64,000 bases of DNA from CADEED01 sp035502995 (lineage in GTDB: Bacteria; Pseudomonadota; Gammaproteobacteria; Steroidobacterales; Steroidobacteraceae), in NCBI GenBank assembly GCA_035502995.1, contig DATJTW010000107.1, positions 62,001-126,000 of the forward strand, in the 5' to 3' direction. The notes beneath the pieces were generated by a model. That model searched no databases, was not told where the DNA came from, and was given only the letters and a program-made list of their open reading frames with translations. This document shows, in pieces, positions 8,984 through 18,214 of this stretch (its first letter is position 1; each line of letters opens with the position of its first letter). Both the position numbers and the translations under genes were made by a program.

Positions 8984-10090
8984 ATGTCGTACATCGGTGG
9001 TCCTTTCAAGTACGACGTCTGCGCGAGCTACAGCCACGGCGATCCCAAGGGTGCCGGCACGTCGCAGTTCAAGCGCTATTCGCAGGGGTTCCTGCGCGAG
9101 CTGACGACCGAGCTCTGCGCGCACCCGACCTTCGGCGACAAGCTCAAGGTGTTCTTCGACGACCACGGCGAACCGGGCGAGACGCTCGATCCGAACGCCG
9201 GCCTCACCGGCCAGCTGCGCGAGGCGATGGGACAGGCGGCCGTGTTCACCGTGCTCATGTCCGATCACTACCTGCGCTCGAAATGGTGCGCCGACGAACG
9301 CGAGTTCTGGCTGCAGGGCGCCGCCGCGCTCGGCATGCCGCTGACCGACCGACTCGCGCTGGCGCGCATCTGGAACACCACCGAGCCCTGGCCGGCCGCG
9401 CTGATGGACGAACGCGGCAATCCCTTCGTCGGCACTTCTTTCTTCGACCAGGCGCAGGTCGCCACCGCGCCCTGGCCGTTCGCCTGGCCGGAACCCGCGC
9501 CCGACAGCCGCGATCCGTTCCGCGGCCGGCTGCTCGGCATGGTGAGCCTCATCTGGCAGCAGATCGAACGACTCAAGGCGCGCGTCGAATCGCAGCGCAA
9601 GGCGCAGGAGGACGTCGACCGGCTCGGCGGCGACTCCAACCAGGTCATCTATCTACACGCGCGCGCCGCCGACGCCGATGCCTGGGCGCAGGCCGGCCAG
9701 GCGCTCAGCGACCAGGGCTACGCGGTGTTGCCCGGTGAACCCGATGAAGTCGAGGGCGATCCCGAGAAGGCGTTGCGCGCGCGCAGCGAACGCGTGAAGA
9801 CCATGAGCGGTTGCGACGCGCTGCTGCTCGTCGGTTCTCCGGAGGCGTCCGCCGTCGAGGCGGATCTCGTCGTCGTCGGCCGGCAGGATCGGGATTCGGC
9901 GCGCGCCCTGGCGCGGCGCATCCTGCCCTGCGCGTTGCTCGATACCGTCGGCGGCGTCGCGAACGCGCGGCGCACCGACGTCGCGCGCCGCCTGCGCATC
10001 GACTGGCTCGACTGCACGCAGCCGCCGTGGGCACCGAAGGTGCACGAGTGGCTGAGCCAGAAGAGCTCGGACGCGCGGAGAACCCTGTGA
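8984..10090 (+). CDS. TIR-domain protein, first gene of TIR-STAND operon
   Basis: 368 residues. ATG 8984 sits 8 bases after GGGAGGA. Residues 8-150 form a TIR domain: KYDVCASYSHGD, a loop with FFDDHGEPGETL, then SDHYLRSKWCADE, where Glu105 after W-C is the expected NADase Glu. After a Pro-rich middle and a helical segment (about 185-210) there is a second alpha/beta part (VIYLHARAADADAW to the end) with a TIR-like LLVGSPE strand; it lacks an obvious Glu and may be a second, degenerate TIR-like module. The stop overlaps the next gene's GTG start (GTGA), so the STAND NTPase is translated together with it. Probable role: effector or NAD-consuming partner gated by the STAND protein. Confidence 0.88.
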   Translation: MSYIGGPFKYDVCASYSHGDPKGAGTSQFKRYSQGFLRELTTELCAHPTFGDKLKVFFDDHGEPGETLDPNAGLTGQLREAMGQAAVFTVLMSDHYLRSKWCADEREFWLQGAAALGMPLTDRLALARIWNTTEPWPAALMDERGNPFVGTSFFDQAQVATAPWPFAWPEPAPDSRDPFRGRLLGMVSLIWQQIERLKARVESQRKAQEDVDRLGGDSNQVIYLHARAADADAWAQAGQALSDQGYAVLPGEPDEVEGDPEKALRARSERVKTMSGCDALLLVGSPEASAVEADLVVVGRQDRDSARALARRILPCALLDTVGGVANARRTDVARRLRIDWLDCTQPPWAPKVHEWLSQKSSDARRTL

Positions 10091-12330
10091 ACGCCGCCGC
10101 GGCCAGCGTCTTCAGTTTCGAGCTGCCGGCAGAGCCGTATCCCGGACTGCGGCCGTTCTCGAAAGAGGAGTGGCCCGTGTTCTTCGGCCGCGAGCCGATG
10201 CTCGACGAGGTGATCGTCCGCATCGTCGGGCAGTGCCTGTTCGTCGTGCACGGCGATTCCGGCTGCGGCAAGAGCTCGCTGATCCGCGCCGGCGTGCTGC
10301 CGCGGCTCGAGCAGCAGTTCGCGCGTGGTGGCACTGGCTGGGTCACGTGTGCGACCGCGCCCGGCGACGCGCCGCTGGAGAACCTCGCCCGCGCGATCGC
10401 CGCGATCACCGGCGACGGCTCCGAGGAGCGTTGCCACGAGCTGCGCCGGCTGATCAACAGCGGCGCGCATGGCGCCGCCGCGTTGTCGCAGTACATCGCC
10501 GACCGCCGTCCCGAGCACGTCTGCATCCTCATCGACCAGTTCGAGGAGCTGTTCGCGCATGCGCGGCATCACGGCCGCCAGCAGGCGAGCATCCTCATCG
10601 GCCTCCTGAACGGACTGCACAAGCTCGGCAGTCAGCGGCTGCGCGTCGTGTTGACGATGCGCTCCGAGTTCCTCGGCGCCTGCGCGCAGTACGAAGGGTT
10701 CGCGCAGTCCGTCAACGCGACGCAGTACCTGCTGCCGCGCATGCAGCGTGCGGACCTGCTGCGCGCCATCCAGGAGCCCGCGACGTTGTACGACGGCGAG
10801 ATCGCGACCGATCTCGCGGAGCGGCTCATCGACGAGGCCGGCGGCACGCAGGACCAGCTGCCGCTGATCCAGCACGCGCTGATGCGCCTGTATTCCAGCC
10901 GCGTCGCGCAGCCCGACGGCTCGTGGCGTCTCTGCACGTCCGACTACCCCGCCGGCGGCCTGCGTGGATTGCTCTCCGAGCATGCCGACGAGATCGTGCA
11001 GGGACTCGAACGCGTCCCCGACGCCAGGCGCATCGTCGAGGAGATGTTCCGCGCGCTCACCGAGATGAACGCCGATCACCAGGCGGTGCGCCGGCCACAA
11101 CACCTGCGCAAGCTGATCGAGATCGCCCGTGCGGAAGAGGCGCCGGTCCGCAGGATCCTCGATGCGTTCCGCGTCGAAGGGGCATCGCTGCTGCGCCCGT
11201 ACGGCAATGGTCCCGTGTCGCTGGACGAGCCCGTCGACATCAGCCACGAAGCGCTGATCCGTTGCTGGTCCGCGATCGCCGACGAGAAGGATGGCTGGCT
11301 CACGCGCGAGTTCGAGGACGGCATCACGTGGAGCGCATTGCTCGTGCAATGCGAGAGCTTCGAGAAGGATCCCGGCAACGTGCTGTCGCCGGCGACCACC
11401 GAGGAGCGACGCTACTGGCTGCGCGGCCGCAATGCCGAGTGGGCCGAGCGGTATGGCGGCGGGTGGGAGCGGGTGCAGAAGCTGATGAACGCCAGCATCG
11501 CCGCGCGCGATGCGCAGGCGGAGCAGGAGACGAAGGCGCGGCGGGCGAAGATCTTCCGCTGGGGTTTCGCGGTGACGTCGACGCTGATGCTGATCGCGTT
11601 GTTCGCCACGTTCTCGGCGATCGGGGATCGCAAGGCGGCCGTGCGCGCCGAACGCGCCGCGATGAGCGCGAAAGACCAGGAGGCCGAGCAGCGCCAGGCC
11701 GCCGAAGCCAGCCTGGCGCTCGCGCTCAAGGTGCGCGACAAATCGATCGAGGACAAGAAAGCTGCGGACGCGTTGGTCGAGAAGCTCAAGGAACAGCTGG
11801 CGGCCGTGCGCAAGGCCGCCGAGAAATCGCCAGGCGACAGCGCGGTGCTGCAGAGCATCGATCGCGCGGACACGGCCATCCAGCAGCAGGTCGACCAGTT
11901 CAACGCCGCGACGCAGACGAACGCACGCATCTACGTGCACATCGGCAACGAAGGCCAGCGCGCGGCGGCGAAACAGTTCGCCGCGCTGCTTGAGACCCCG
12001 ACGCGCGCGCTGTTGCAGATCACCGTGCCCGGCGTCGAGCTCGTGAGCTTCCAGACTCGCGGCGCGTTCCTGCGTTGCTTCGATTCCGCCGAGTGCAAGG
12101 TCTACGGCACCGTGCTGGTCGACCGCGTGAACCGCGCGCTCGAGTCCCCGCAGGTGACGCTGCAGGATTTCAGCCGCACGTTCACGGACAAGAACACGAT
12201 CCGGCCGATGCACTTCGAGTTGTATTTCGGACCGGGGGACATCGTGCCGCGGGGGAGCAGGATGGGGCCGCCGAGCAAGGCGTCGATTTCGATCTCGGCG
12301 CCGCCGACATCGCTCGGGTCCGCGCATTAG
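10087..12330 (+). CDS. nSTAND-type NTPase with transmembrane helix
   Basis: 747 residues from the GTG at 10087, which overlaps the TIR stop codon; a longer frame from 9811 would overlap the TIR gene and is rejected. It starts with PYPGLRPF and FFGRE, the opening of the novel STAND family, then Walker A GDSGCGKSS (about 56-64), Walker B ILIDQFEELF (about 147-156), and the sensor-like ISHEALIR. A hydrophobic segment at about 491-510 marks a membrane helix, followed by a long Ala/Lys/Glu coiled-coil stretch (about 515-600) and a C-terminal domain of about 140 residues that I cannot name (starting ARIYVHIGNEGQ). STAND proteins act as ATP-driven switches; here it probably senses a signal on one side of the membrane and controls the TIR partner. 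Confidence 0.88.
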   Translation: MNAAAASVFSFELPAEPYPGLRPFSKEEWPVFFGREPMLDEVIVRIVGQCLFVVHGDSGCGKSSLIRAGVLPRLEQQFARGGTGWVTCATAPGDAPLENLARAIAAITGDGSEERCHELRRLINSGAHGAAALSQYIADRRPEHVCILIDQFEELFAHARHHGRQQASILIGLLNGLHKLGSQRLRVVLTMRSEFLGACAQYEGFAQSVNATQYLLPRMQRADLLRAIQEPATLYDGEIATDLAERLIDEAGGTQDQLPLIQHALMRLYSSRVAQPDGSWRLCTSDYPAGGLRGLLSEHADEIVQGLERVPDARRIVEEMFRALTEMNADHQAVRRPQHLRKLIEIARAEEAPVRRILDAFRVEGASLLRPYGNGPVSLDEPVDISHEALIRCWSAIADEKDGWLTREFEDGITWSALLVQCESFEKDPGNVLSPATTEERRYWLRGRNAEWAERYGGGWERVQKLMNASIAARDAQAEQETKARRAKIFRWGFAVTSTLMLIALFATFSAIGDRKAAVRAERAAMSAKDQEAEQRQAAEASLALALKVRDKSIEDKKAADALVEKLKEQLAAVRKAAEKSPGDSAVLQSIDRADTAIQQQVDQFNAATQTNARIYVHIGNEGQRAAAKQFAALLETPTRALLQITVPGVELVSFQTRGAFLRCFDSAECKVYGTVLVDRVNRALESPQVTLQDFSRTFTDKNTIRPMHFELYFGPGDIVPRGSRMGPPSKASISISAPPTSLGSAH

Positions 12331-12455
12331 ATAGTCGTGCCCAGCGACGACCGGAGGGAGCACGAAAGCGAGCCGTGGTGGCTGCGTTACCCCCGAGGGC
12401 TCGGCCGGATACGGCAGTGGCCGCGGAAAATTCCGGCGGCCACCCGACAAGGCGA

Positions 12456-15400
12456 CTACTTGGGGCGCTTCGCTGGCCGCTTGCCGCTCTTCCTTCCGGG
12501 CCTGGCAGCACGCGGCGATTCCGGATCCGGGCCGGCGCCAGCATCCGCCTCCTTCTCCGGCATCAGCTCCAGGAGCTTTTTCACGGCGTCGGCCTCGCGT
12601 TTCGACAGGCCGTCCACCTTCACGAAATCCCGCAACGTGATGCGCGTCTGCAGCGCCACCGAATCCCATTGCCGGCGCGATCTCGCGCGCTTCTGGACAT
12701 CGAGCAACTCCTTGACCGCATCCTCCACGAAGTCCGCCAAGGTCCCGGCCGCCAACGCTTCGTAGATGCGCAGCTCCGTCGAGCCGACCACTGACCAGAA
12801 GTCCGGCGCACTCTTGTTCTTCGCGCCCAGAGACAGACGAATCGCATCGATCCGCTTCTCGTCGAATCCGCCGGCCGACTTTCCAAGCCGCCCGCGCAAG
12901 CGCAGATCGAGGCTGAGACAGTTGAGCCCGGGGTAGAAGACATTGCCGCCCGTCTTGCGCGCGAGGTCCTCCGCTTCCTTGTAGTAGCCCATCGCAGTTG
13001 CCAGGTCGTCGTTGCCGGACTTCGTTTCGCCGAGGATCTCGGCGCGCCGCTTGTAGGCGGAGCCGAGCAACGCGCCGCGTTCCGCGGTCAGTCCGATCGC
13101 CGCGAGCTTCTCCAATTGCTCGATGCCCGCCTCCACGGCCGCGAGAGCGCGCTCGCGATCCTTCGGATCTGCGCGCCAGATCTTCTCGCCGAGTCGCGCC
13201 TGCAGATTGCCGAGTTGCTCCAGTGCGCGCAGCCCCGAGCCGCCGTCTTCGGCATCGCGCGCGACGGTATACCAGCGGATGGCATCGGCGAACGCGCCGA
13301 TCTCGCCGTAGGCCTCGCCGAACGCCGCAGCGACCGCGCCGCGCGCCAGCCAGGCGGGGTCGCAGTTTTCCTGAAGGTTCGTCAACGTCGTGCGCACCGC
13401 ATCGTCGCTCATGCCCGAGTACTGGTGATCGACGATCACCTTGCGCAGCCGCAACATCAGTCCGAACTCCGACGTCGCGCTCGTCGCCGCGCTGCTCGTC
13501 GGCACGTCGTCCTGCGCGGGGCCGAAGGTCCAGTTCTCCTCGCCGTAACACTGGTAGGCCGCCCAGGTGTTGCTTTGCGGGCGCTGCGTGTACGTCACCT
13601 CTCGAGCGATGGCGACCGCATCGGCGAAGCGCCGGCCTCCCTTGATGTGCTTGTAGAAAGTGCGCGCGAAGATCATCGCGGCGTCATCGTCGACGGCCCA
13701 GCCTGCGGCGACCACGCAGCGCACGCCGATCTTGATGAGCTCCTCGGCGACGTTGGCGGCGAACGCCGGCAATCCGTTCGGCAGCCTGGGGCGACGCTTC
13801 GTCGGGTCGGTGGGAAATCTTCCGAGGTGGCAGCAATTGATGAATGCCAGGTCCGGCACGATACGCATGGCCTTGATCTCGCGCGCGCCGAACGTGATGT
13901 TGTTGGACAGCACGATGCCGCCAACGCCGTCGATGATGTCGCCGTGACCGGCAACGTGCAGGATCGAATACGAGCGGTCGAAAACTGCCTTCGTGATCGC
14001 CATCGCGTCGCCGTTCAGTAGCGGCACGGCACCGAGCTCACGCGCGACTTCGGACGCCTCCGCGGCGGCGCCCGGCAGCGGCGGATATTTGTCGGGGGAA
14101 CACTGCGGCTCGCCGATCACGAGCACGCCGCCAGCGGCCGGGCGCGGACTCTCGCGGAAATCGCTGGTGCGCAACTTGCGCAGCAACCGGGTCTGGATGC
14201 CCCACGGGCGCACGTCGGCCGCCCGCTCGTCACGTTGCAGATCGAGCATCTCCCAGGGATACGCCGCGGTCTTGGAATCGAGCTTCAGCTGCAGCGACGT
14301 CGCGCTGGCCATGAACGGCTCGATTTCGAGCGGCACGAGCAGCTTGAACAGCGTGCGGCCGATGCGCGGATCGTTGTTGGACACGTCCGCGCCCGTCTCG
14401 ACCAGGTTGTCGACCAGCTTCGACTGCGCGACCGAGCCGCGCACTTCTTCGCGCGCCCGGCTCGTCGACAACTCGAACTCGAGCACCGTCGACTGACGGA
14501 CCGTCGCCTGCATCTCCCCGGAGCCCGATGGGTCCGGCGTGTGCTCGACCGAATCGACGACACGCTTCTCGTACACGGACACCATGTCGTAGTCCGCGCC
14601 GCGATAACCGAAGTCCGGCGGGCGCAGCAGTCCGCCCTGGCCTTCCTCGATGTACGGCTCGACGACCACGTCCTTTCCAGTGGTCGCGCTCAGCGCACGC
14701 AGCGCGTTCAGTGCATCCGCCGCGCGATCGAGATACAGCTCGATCAACCGCAGCCGCGACACGATGGGCCAGCCAACTTCCGCGAGCATGAGGTTCGCCT
14801 GCCGCACGCCGACGGCGATGGCCTGCGCGGAGGCACCGGCGCTCTGGTTGATGCCGCCGCTGCCGATCAGCGTCGAAGCGATCTCGAATGTCGCGGGTGC
14901 GCCATCGGCGCGTTCGACGACGCGCTGCGCGTAGGCGATCACGCCCTGTCGAACGGTCTCGATCAGCTTCGACGACTGCAGCTCGCCCTCGTCGCCGAGA
15001 CCGACCACGAGCACGGCCTCCGGCCGCGGCATCGCGTACGGATTGCCAGGATCGGTATTGAGGTTCGTGAAGATCTGGCTGCTGCCGATGTTCGTGGGGT
15101 AGAGGCGCGCCTTGAGCGACTGCGACATCGACCCGCCGATCAGGTAATCGATGGCCGATTCCGCGCCGGTCAGCAGCACAGAGGTGTAGTGACCCACCAT
15201 CAGCGGCTCGCGCACGAACTTCAGGTTGCCGTTCGTGACGGCGACGCTGAAGCGGATGCCGGCGGTGGTCTCGAGCTCCGGCGTCTCCGGCTGATCCACG
15301 AGTGCATCACCGAGGCTCGGCGGCGGCGCGCTCGCGCGCAAGGCGCGTGACGGGCGACTCGGCGTCAGCGCCGGGGCGGCAGGATCGGCGGCCGCGCCGG

Positions 15401-18068
15401 TCGCGGCACTCCGCGTGCTCGCCGTGACATCGACCACCGGCAGGCGATCGGTCTTGCCCGTGGCGAGGATCTCCACATAGGCAGCGAACGCGTCGCGCTC
15501 GTTGGCGAGATCGCCGTGCACCGCGTCGACCTGCCAGGTGCGCACACCCGGCACCCGCGCATTCTCGAGCGTGACGCGCCCGTCACCGGCGGAGGTATCC
15601 AGATACACGACATCGTCGCCGACGATGTCGATGCCGGCGGGTGTGGACTTCGCCTTGCCGACGACCAGCGCCATGTTCGCGGTGTCGTTGCCGAAGGCGG
15701 CGAGCTGAGCGTCCAATCGCTTGCGCAGCTGGATCGCGAGGTCGAGATCGCGTTGCAGCGGAATTCCCCATTCGAGGACGGCGACCTGCTCCTGTTCCTT
15801 GTGCCAGAACGCACCGATGTCGATGCGCCGCTTGACCTCCTTCAGGTCGGCCGTCGCGAGCTCCGTCCAGACTTTCTCGTCTCCGAGATCACGCTTGCCG
15901 CCGATCAGTTGCGCCTGGAGCTGCAGCAGCCCCGGCATGCCCGCGACGAGCTGTCGCGCCTTCACGCCCTCGAACAGGCTGCCGAACATCGTGAAGAGAT
16001 TGCCGAAGGTGTCGTCGCCGCTCATCACCTGCATCGGCGCGAAGGAGCCGCCATTCGGCGTCCCCAGCATCAGGAAACGCGCGCCGGGCTGACTCATGAA
16101 GCGTTGCCAGGTGGCGTTGGCTTCGAGTTGCATCGTGCGCACCACGAGGCCACCCATCGAGTGGGCGACTATCTGCACCGGCAGGTTCGTGCCCTTGCGC
16201 GCGGCGATCGCCGCGTCGATCTCGATGGCCAGATCGCTGGCGGCCTTTTCCAGCGGTCCGCGCCAGTCATAGCTGAACGGGATGACTTCGTGCGTCGCGC
16301 CGAGATGATTGATGAGCTTATCGTACGACGAGCCCACCGGCCCGTCCGGTTTGACCGCGGTTTTCGCATTCCATTTGAGGCGATCGAGGTTGTTGATGAA
16401 GCGAAGGCTGAGCCAGATGCGCTTGCCGTCGACCTGCAGGTGCGATCCGAGGATGCCTGGCAACACGAACACCGCCGGCCGGTCGGGCGCATGCGTGCGG
16501 CGTGCCGTCGCGGGCATCGCGGCGCGAACGCCGCTGGAGTCCTCACCAGCCCACGACAGCGGACCGATCGGGAGGAACTGGTCGACCGCGTCCTCGACCA
16601 GCGCGCGCGTGATCAGGTTTGCCGTGCGGTCGTTCGTGAAATAGTTGAAGTGATTGACCTTGGCGCCGCGATCGAGGATGAACTTCGCCCGATCGGTGCC
16701 ACGGGGCGAGCCGCCGTACATCGAACGCGTCTGCACGACGAGATCGTGGTCGGTCCAGTAGAACGCATCGGTCAACAGCGTCTTGAGCCAGGACAACACC
16801 GAGTCGCCCTGCACGTCACCGGCGATCACGCGCAGGTCGCTGTCGATCGGCTGCCCGGGTGTATTCGCCCATTTCGTGAACGAGCTCCCCGGCATCTGCA
16901 CTTCCAGGCCAGGCAACTCCTCGGGCTTCGCGCGGCGGCGCGCCACTTCGCCGATGAACTCGACGAGCTGCGGCAGCACGGGAATGCCGGCGGTCGCCAG
17001 GCCCCATTTGAACACCGACAGGAAAGCATCGAGCCGCCGCGAGGCCAGCAACGTGCCGCGCACGGGGCAAGCGACGCGCACGACGCGCGTCACGCGGAGG
17101 TTCTTGCGCCTGACTTCGGCCGCCAGCGCCTCGAGATCCTGCTTGTATTCTGCGAAACCGGCCTTGGCGAACAGCGCGAGATCTTCGGTCGCCGTACCGA
17201 GCCCGGCGCAGACGCGCGTCAGCGCTTCCGCCACCAGGCCGCCGCGCGAATGTGTGAGCAGGTGCAGCGTCGTGTCGGGGGCAGCGGCTTTCGCCAACAG
17301 CAGCGCGTTGGCGAATGGGTTGTCACCCAGCGTGTGATGTTCGAGGCCGTAGACGCGGTTGCCGTATACCGAGAACAGCCGCGCGACGAGGTCCGGATGC
17401 GACTGCCACAGTTTCGAAAACGTGCCGGCGGTGTTCGAGAAGGTCCCGTGGATCAGCACCAGCGCCGGCTGAGTGCCGTTCGGACCGTCCGCGCCTTTCG
17501 CGATGGTTGTCGTCGTCGCGCCGCTGCCCTTGAGCGGCTGCAGTGATTCCTTTTGCAGCGCGTACACGCCAGGGTCGACCTGGCCGTCGACCTTTTTGAC
17601 GATGGCGGCACCGGCGAGCTTCGCCGCCTTGTCGATGACGACACCCTTGATGATGTCGATTCCGTCGACGACGACGTCGCCGCCCAGATCCTTGACGCCA
17701 CCGCGCACACCCGGCGCAGCCGGTGAGGATTGCAAACCACGCCAGCCGAGCTGCGCCGGGACGACGCATTCATTGGCATCTGGCGACGCCGCACCCCGAG
17801 ACGTCTCCGGCTCGCCTCCGACCTGGGCACGCAACAGTTCCGCGGCGTGCTCCGGATGCAGATACAACGTCGGCCCGTTCGCGATGTGCAGACGCACGAC
17901 GTCCGCCTCGGGATCGGCTTTCAGCCGGATGACGTCGGACTTCCCGCGCCTGGCCCCGACTCGCACCGCTGATCGCAGAGACGCGCCGGTCGGCACCGGC
18001 TCCACGCCCTCCACGCCGCGTTCCTTCCCCGAAACGACGAAAGTGATTTCACCCGACGATGCGGCCAT
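12456..18068 (-). CDS. Double alpha/beta hydrolase plus CHAT protease fusion
   Basis: 1870 residues, no signal peptide. ATG 18068 follows an AAAGG-type site. Domain order: an N-terminal region (1-195); a first alpha/beta hydrolase with HGTF (207-210) and nucleophile Ser274 in THSRGG; a second, LCAT/lipase-like hydrolase with PGILGSHL (537-544) and Ser637 in AHSMGG; a linker; a domain at about 935-1150 with GHYTS and GLGDEGEL; a CHAT domain at about 1240-1520 with catalytic His1375 (AGHGD) and Cys1413 (NCCHLG); and a helical, TPR-like C-terminus. CHAT is a caspase-like peptidase fold. It converges on the TIR-STAND operon. Likely role: a stress or phage-triggered protease carrying lipid-attacking parts; the substrate is unknown. 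Confidence 0.9.
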   Translation of the reverse strand: MAASSGEITFVVSGKERGVEGVEPVPTGASLRSAVRVGARRGKSDVIRLKADPEADVVRLHIANGPTLYLHPEHAAELLRAQVGGEPETSRGAASPDANECVVPAQLGWRGLQSSPAAPGVRGGVKDLGGDVVVDGIDIIKGVVIDKAAKLAGAAIVKKVDGQVDPGVYALQKESLQPLKGSGATTTTIAKGADGPNGTQPALVLIHGTFSNTAGTFSKLWQSHPDLVARLFSVYGNRVYGLEHHTLGDNPFANALLLAKAAAPDTTLHLLTHSRGGLVAEALTRVCAGLGTATEDLALFAKAGFAEYKQDLEALAAEVRRKNLRVTRVVRVACPVRGTLLASRRLDAFLSVFKWGLATAGIPVLPQLVEFIGEVARRRAKPEELPGLEVQMPGSSFTKWANTPGQPIDSDLRVIAGDVQGDSVLSWLKTLLTDAFYWTDHDLVVQTRSMYGGSPRGTDRAKFILDRGAKVNHFNYFTNDRTANLITRALVEDAVDQFLPIGPLSWAGEDSSGVRAAMPATARRTHAPDRPAVFVLPGILGSHLQVDGKRIWLSLRFINNLDRLKWNAKTAVKPDGPVGSSYDKLINHLGATHEVIPFSYDWRGPLEKAASDLAIEIDAAIAARKGTNLPVQIVAHSMGGLVVRTMQLEANATWQRFMSQPGARFLMLGTPNGGSFAPMQVMSGDDTFGNLFTMFGSLFEGVKARQLVAGMPGLLQLQAQLIGGKRDLGDEKVWTELATADLKEVKRRIDIGAFWHKEQEQVAVLEWGIPLQRDLDLAIQLRKRLDAQLAAFGNDTANMALVVGKAKSTPAGIDIVGDDVVYLDTSAGDGRVTLENARVPGVRTWQVDAVHGDLANERDAFAAYVEILATGKTDRLPVVDVTASTRSAATGAAADPAAPALTPSRPSRALRASAPPPSLGDALVDQPETPELETTAGIRFSVAVTNGNLKFVREPLMVGHYTSVLLTGAESAIDYLIGGSMSQSLKARLYPTNIGSSQIFTNLNTDPGNPYAMPRPEAVLVVGLGDEGELQSSKLIETVRQGVIAYAQRVVERADGAPATFEIASTLIGSGGINQSAGASAQAIAVGVRQANLMLAEVGWPIVSRLRLIELYLDRAADALNALRALSATTGKDVVVEPYIEEGQGGLLRPPDFGYRGADYDMVSVYEKRVVDSVEHTPDPSGSGEMQATVRQSTVLEFELSTSRAREEVRGSVAQSKLVDNLVETGADVSNNDPRIGRTLFKLLVPLEIEPFMASATSLQLKLDSKTAAYPWEMLDLQRDERAADVRPWGIQTRLLRKLRTSDFRESPRPAAGGVLVIGEPQCSPDKYPPLPGAAAEASEVARELGAVPLLNGDAMAITKAVFDRSYSILHVAGHGDIIDGVGGIVLSNNITFGAREIKAMRIVPDLAFINCCHLGRFPTDPTKRRPRLPNGLPAFAANVAEELIKIGVRCVVAAGWAVDDDAAMIFARTFYKHIKGGRRFADAVAIAREVTYTQRPQSNTWAAYQCYGEENWTFGPAQDDVPTSSAATSATSEFGLMLRLRKVIVDHQYSGMSDDAVRTTLTNLQENCDPAWLARGAVAAAFGEAYGEIGAFADAIRWYTVARDAEDGGSGLRALEQLGNLQARLGEKIWRADPKDRERALAAVEAGIEQLEKLAAIGLTAERGALLGSAYKRRAEILGETKSGNDDLATAMGYYKEAEDLARKTGGNVFYPGLNCLSLDLRLRGRLGKSAGGFDEKRIDAIRLSLGAKNKSAPDFWSVVGSTELRIYEALAAGTLADFVEDAVKELLDVQKRARSRRQWDSVALQTRITLRDFVKVDGLSKREADAVKKLLELMPEKEADAGAGPDPESPRAARPGRKSGKRPAKRPK

Positions 18069-18214
18069 ATCCGTGCCTTTTATTCGTTATCGTTGTGCGA
18101 GGTCGGCGGTTGTAGCGCGCTCGCCGGGCCTTGTCGAGGCCCGTCCGATGACGTTATCTTGAAACCGTGCAAAAAGTAGTTTGACGTCGCAGCGTTCGTC
18201 GCCGGGAGATCACA

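Noticed and set aside
9718..13551. 1277-residue minus-strand open frame
   Set aside because: It covers the STAND gene on the opposite strand and part of the CHAT gene in another frame, with a composition typical of antisense shadow.
15516..17546. 676-residue plus-strand frame inside the CHAT gene
   Set aside because: No recognisable motifs; the minus-strand frame has full catalytic motifs and a ribosome binding site.
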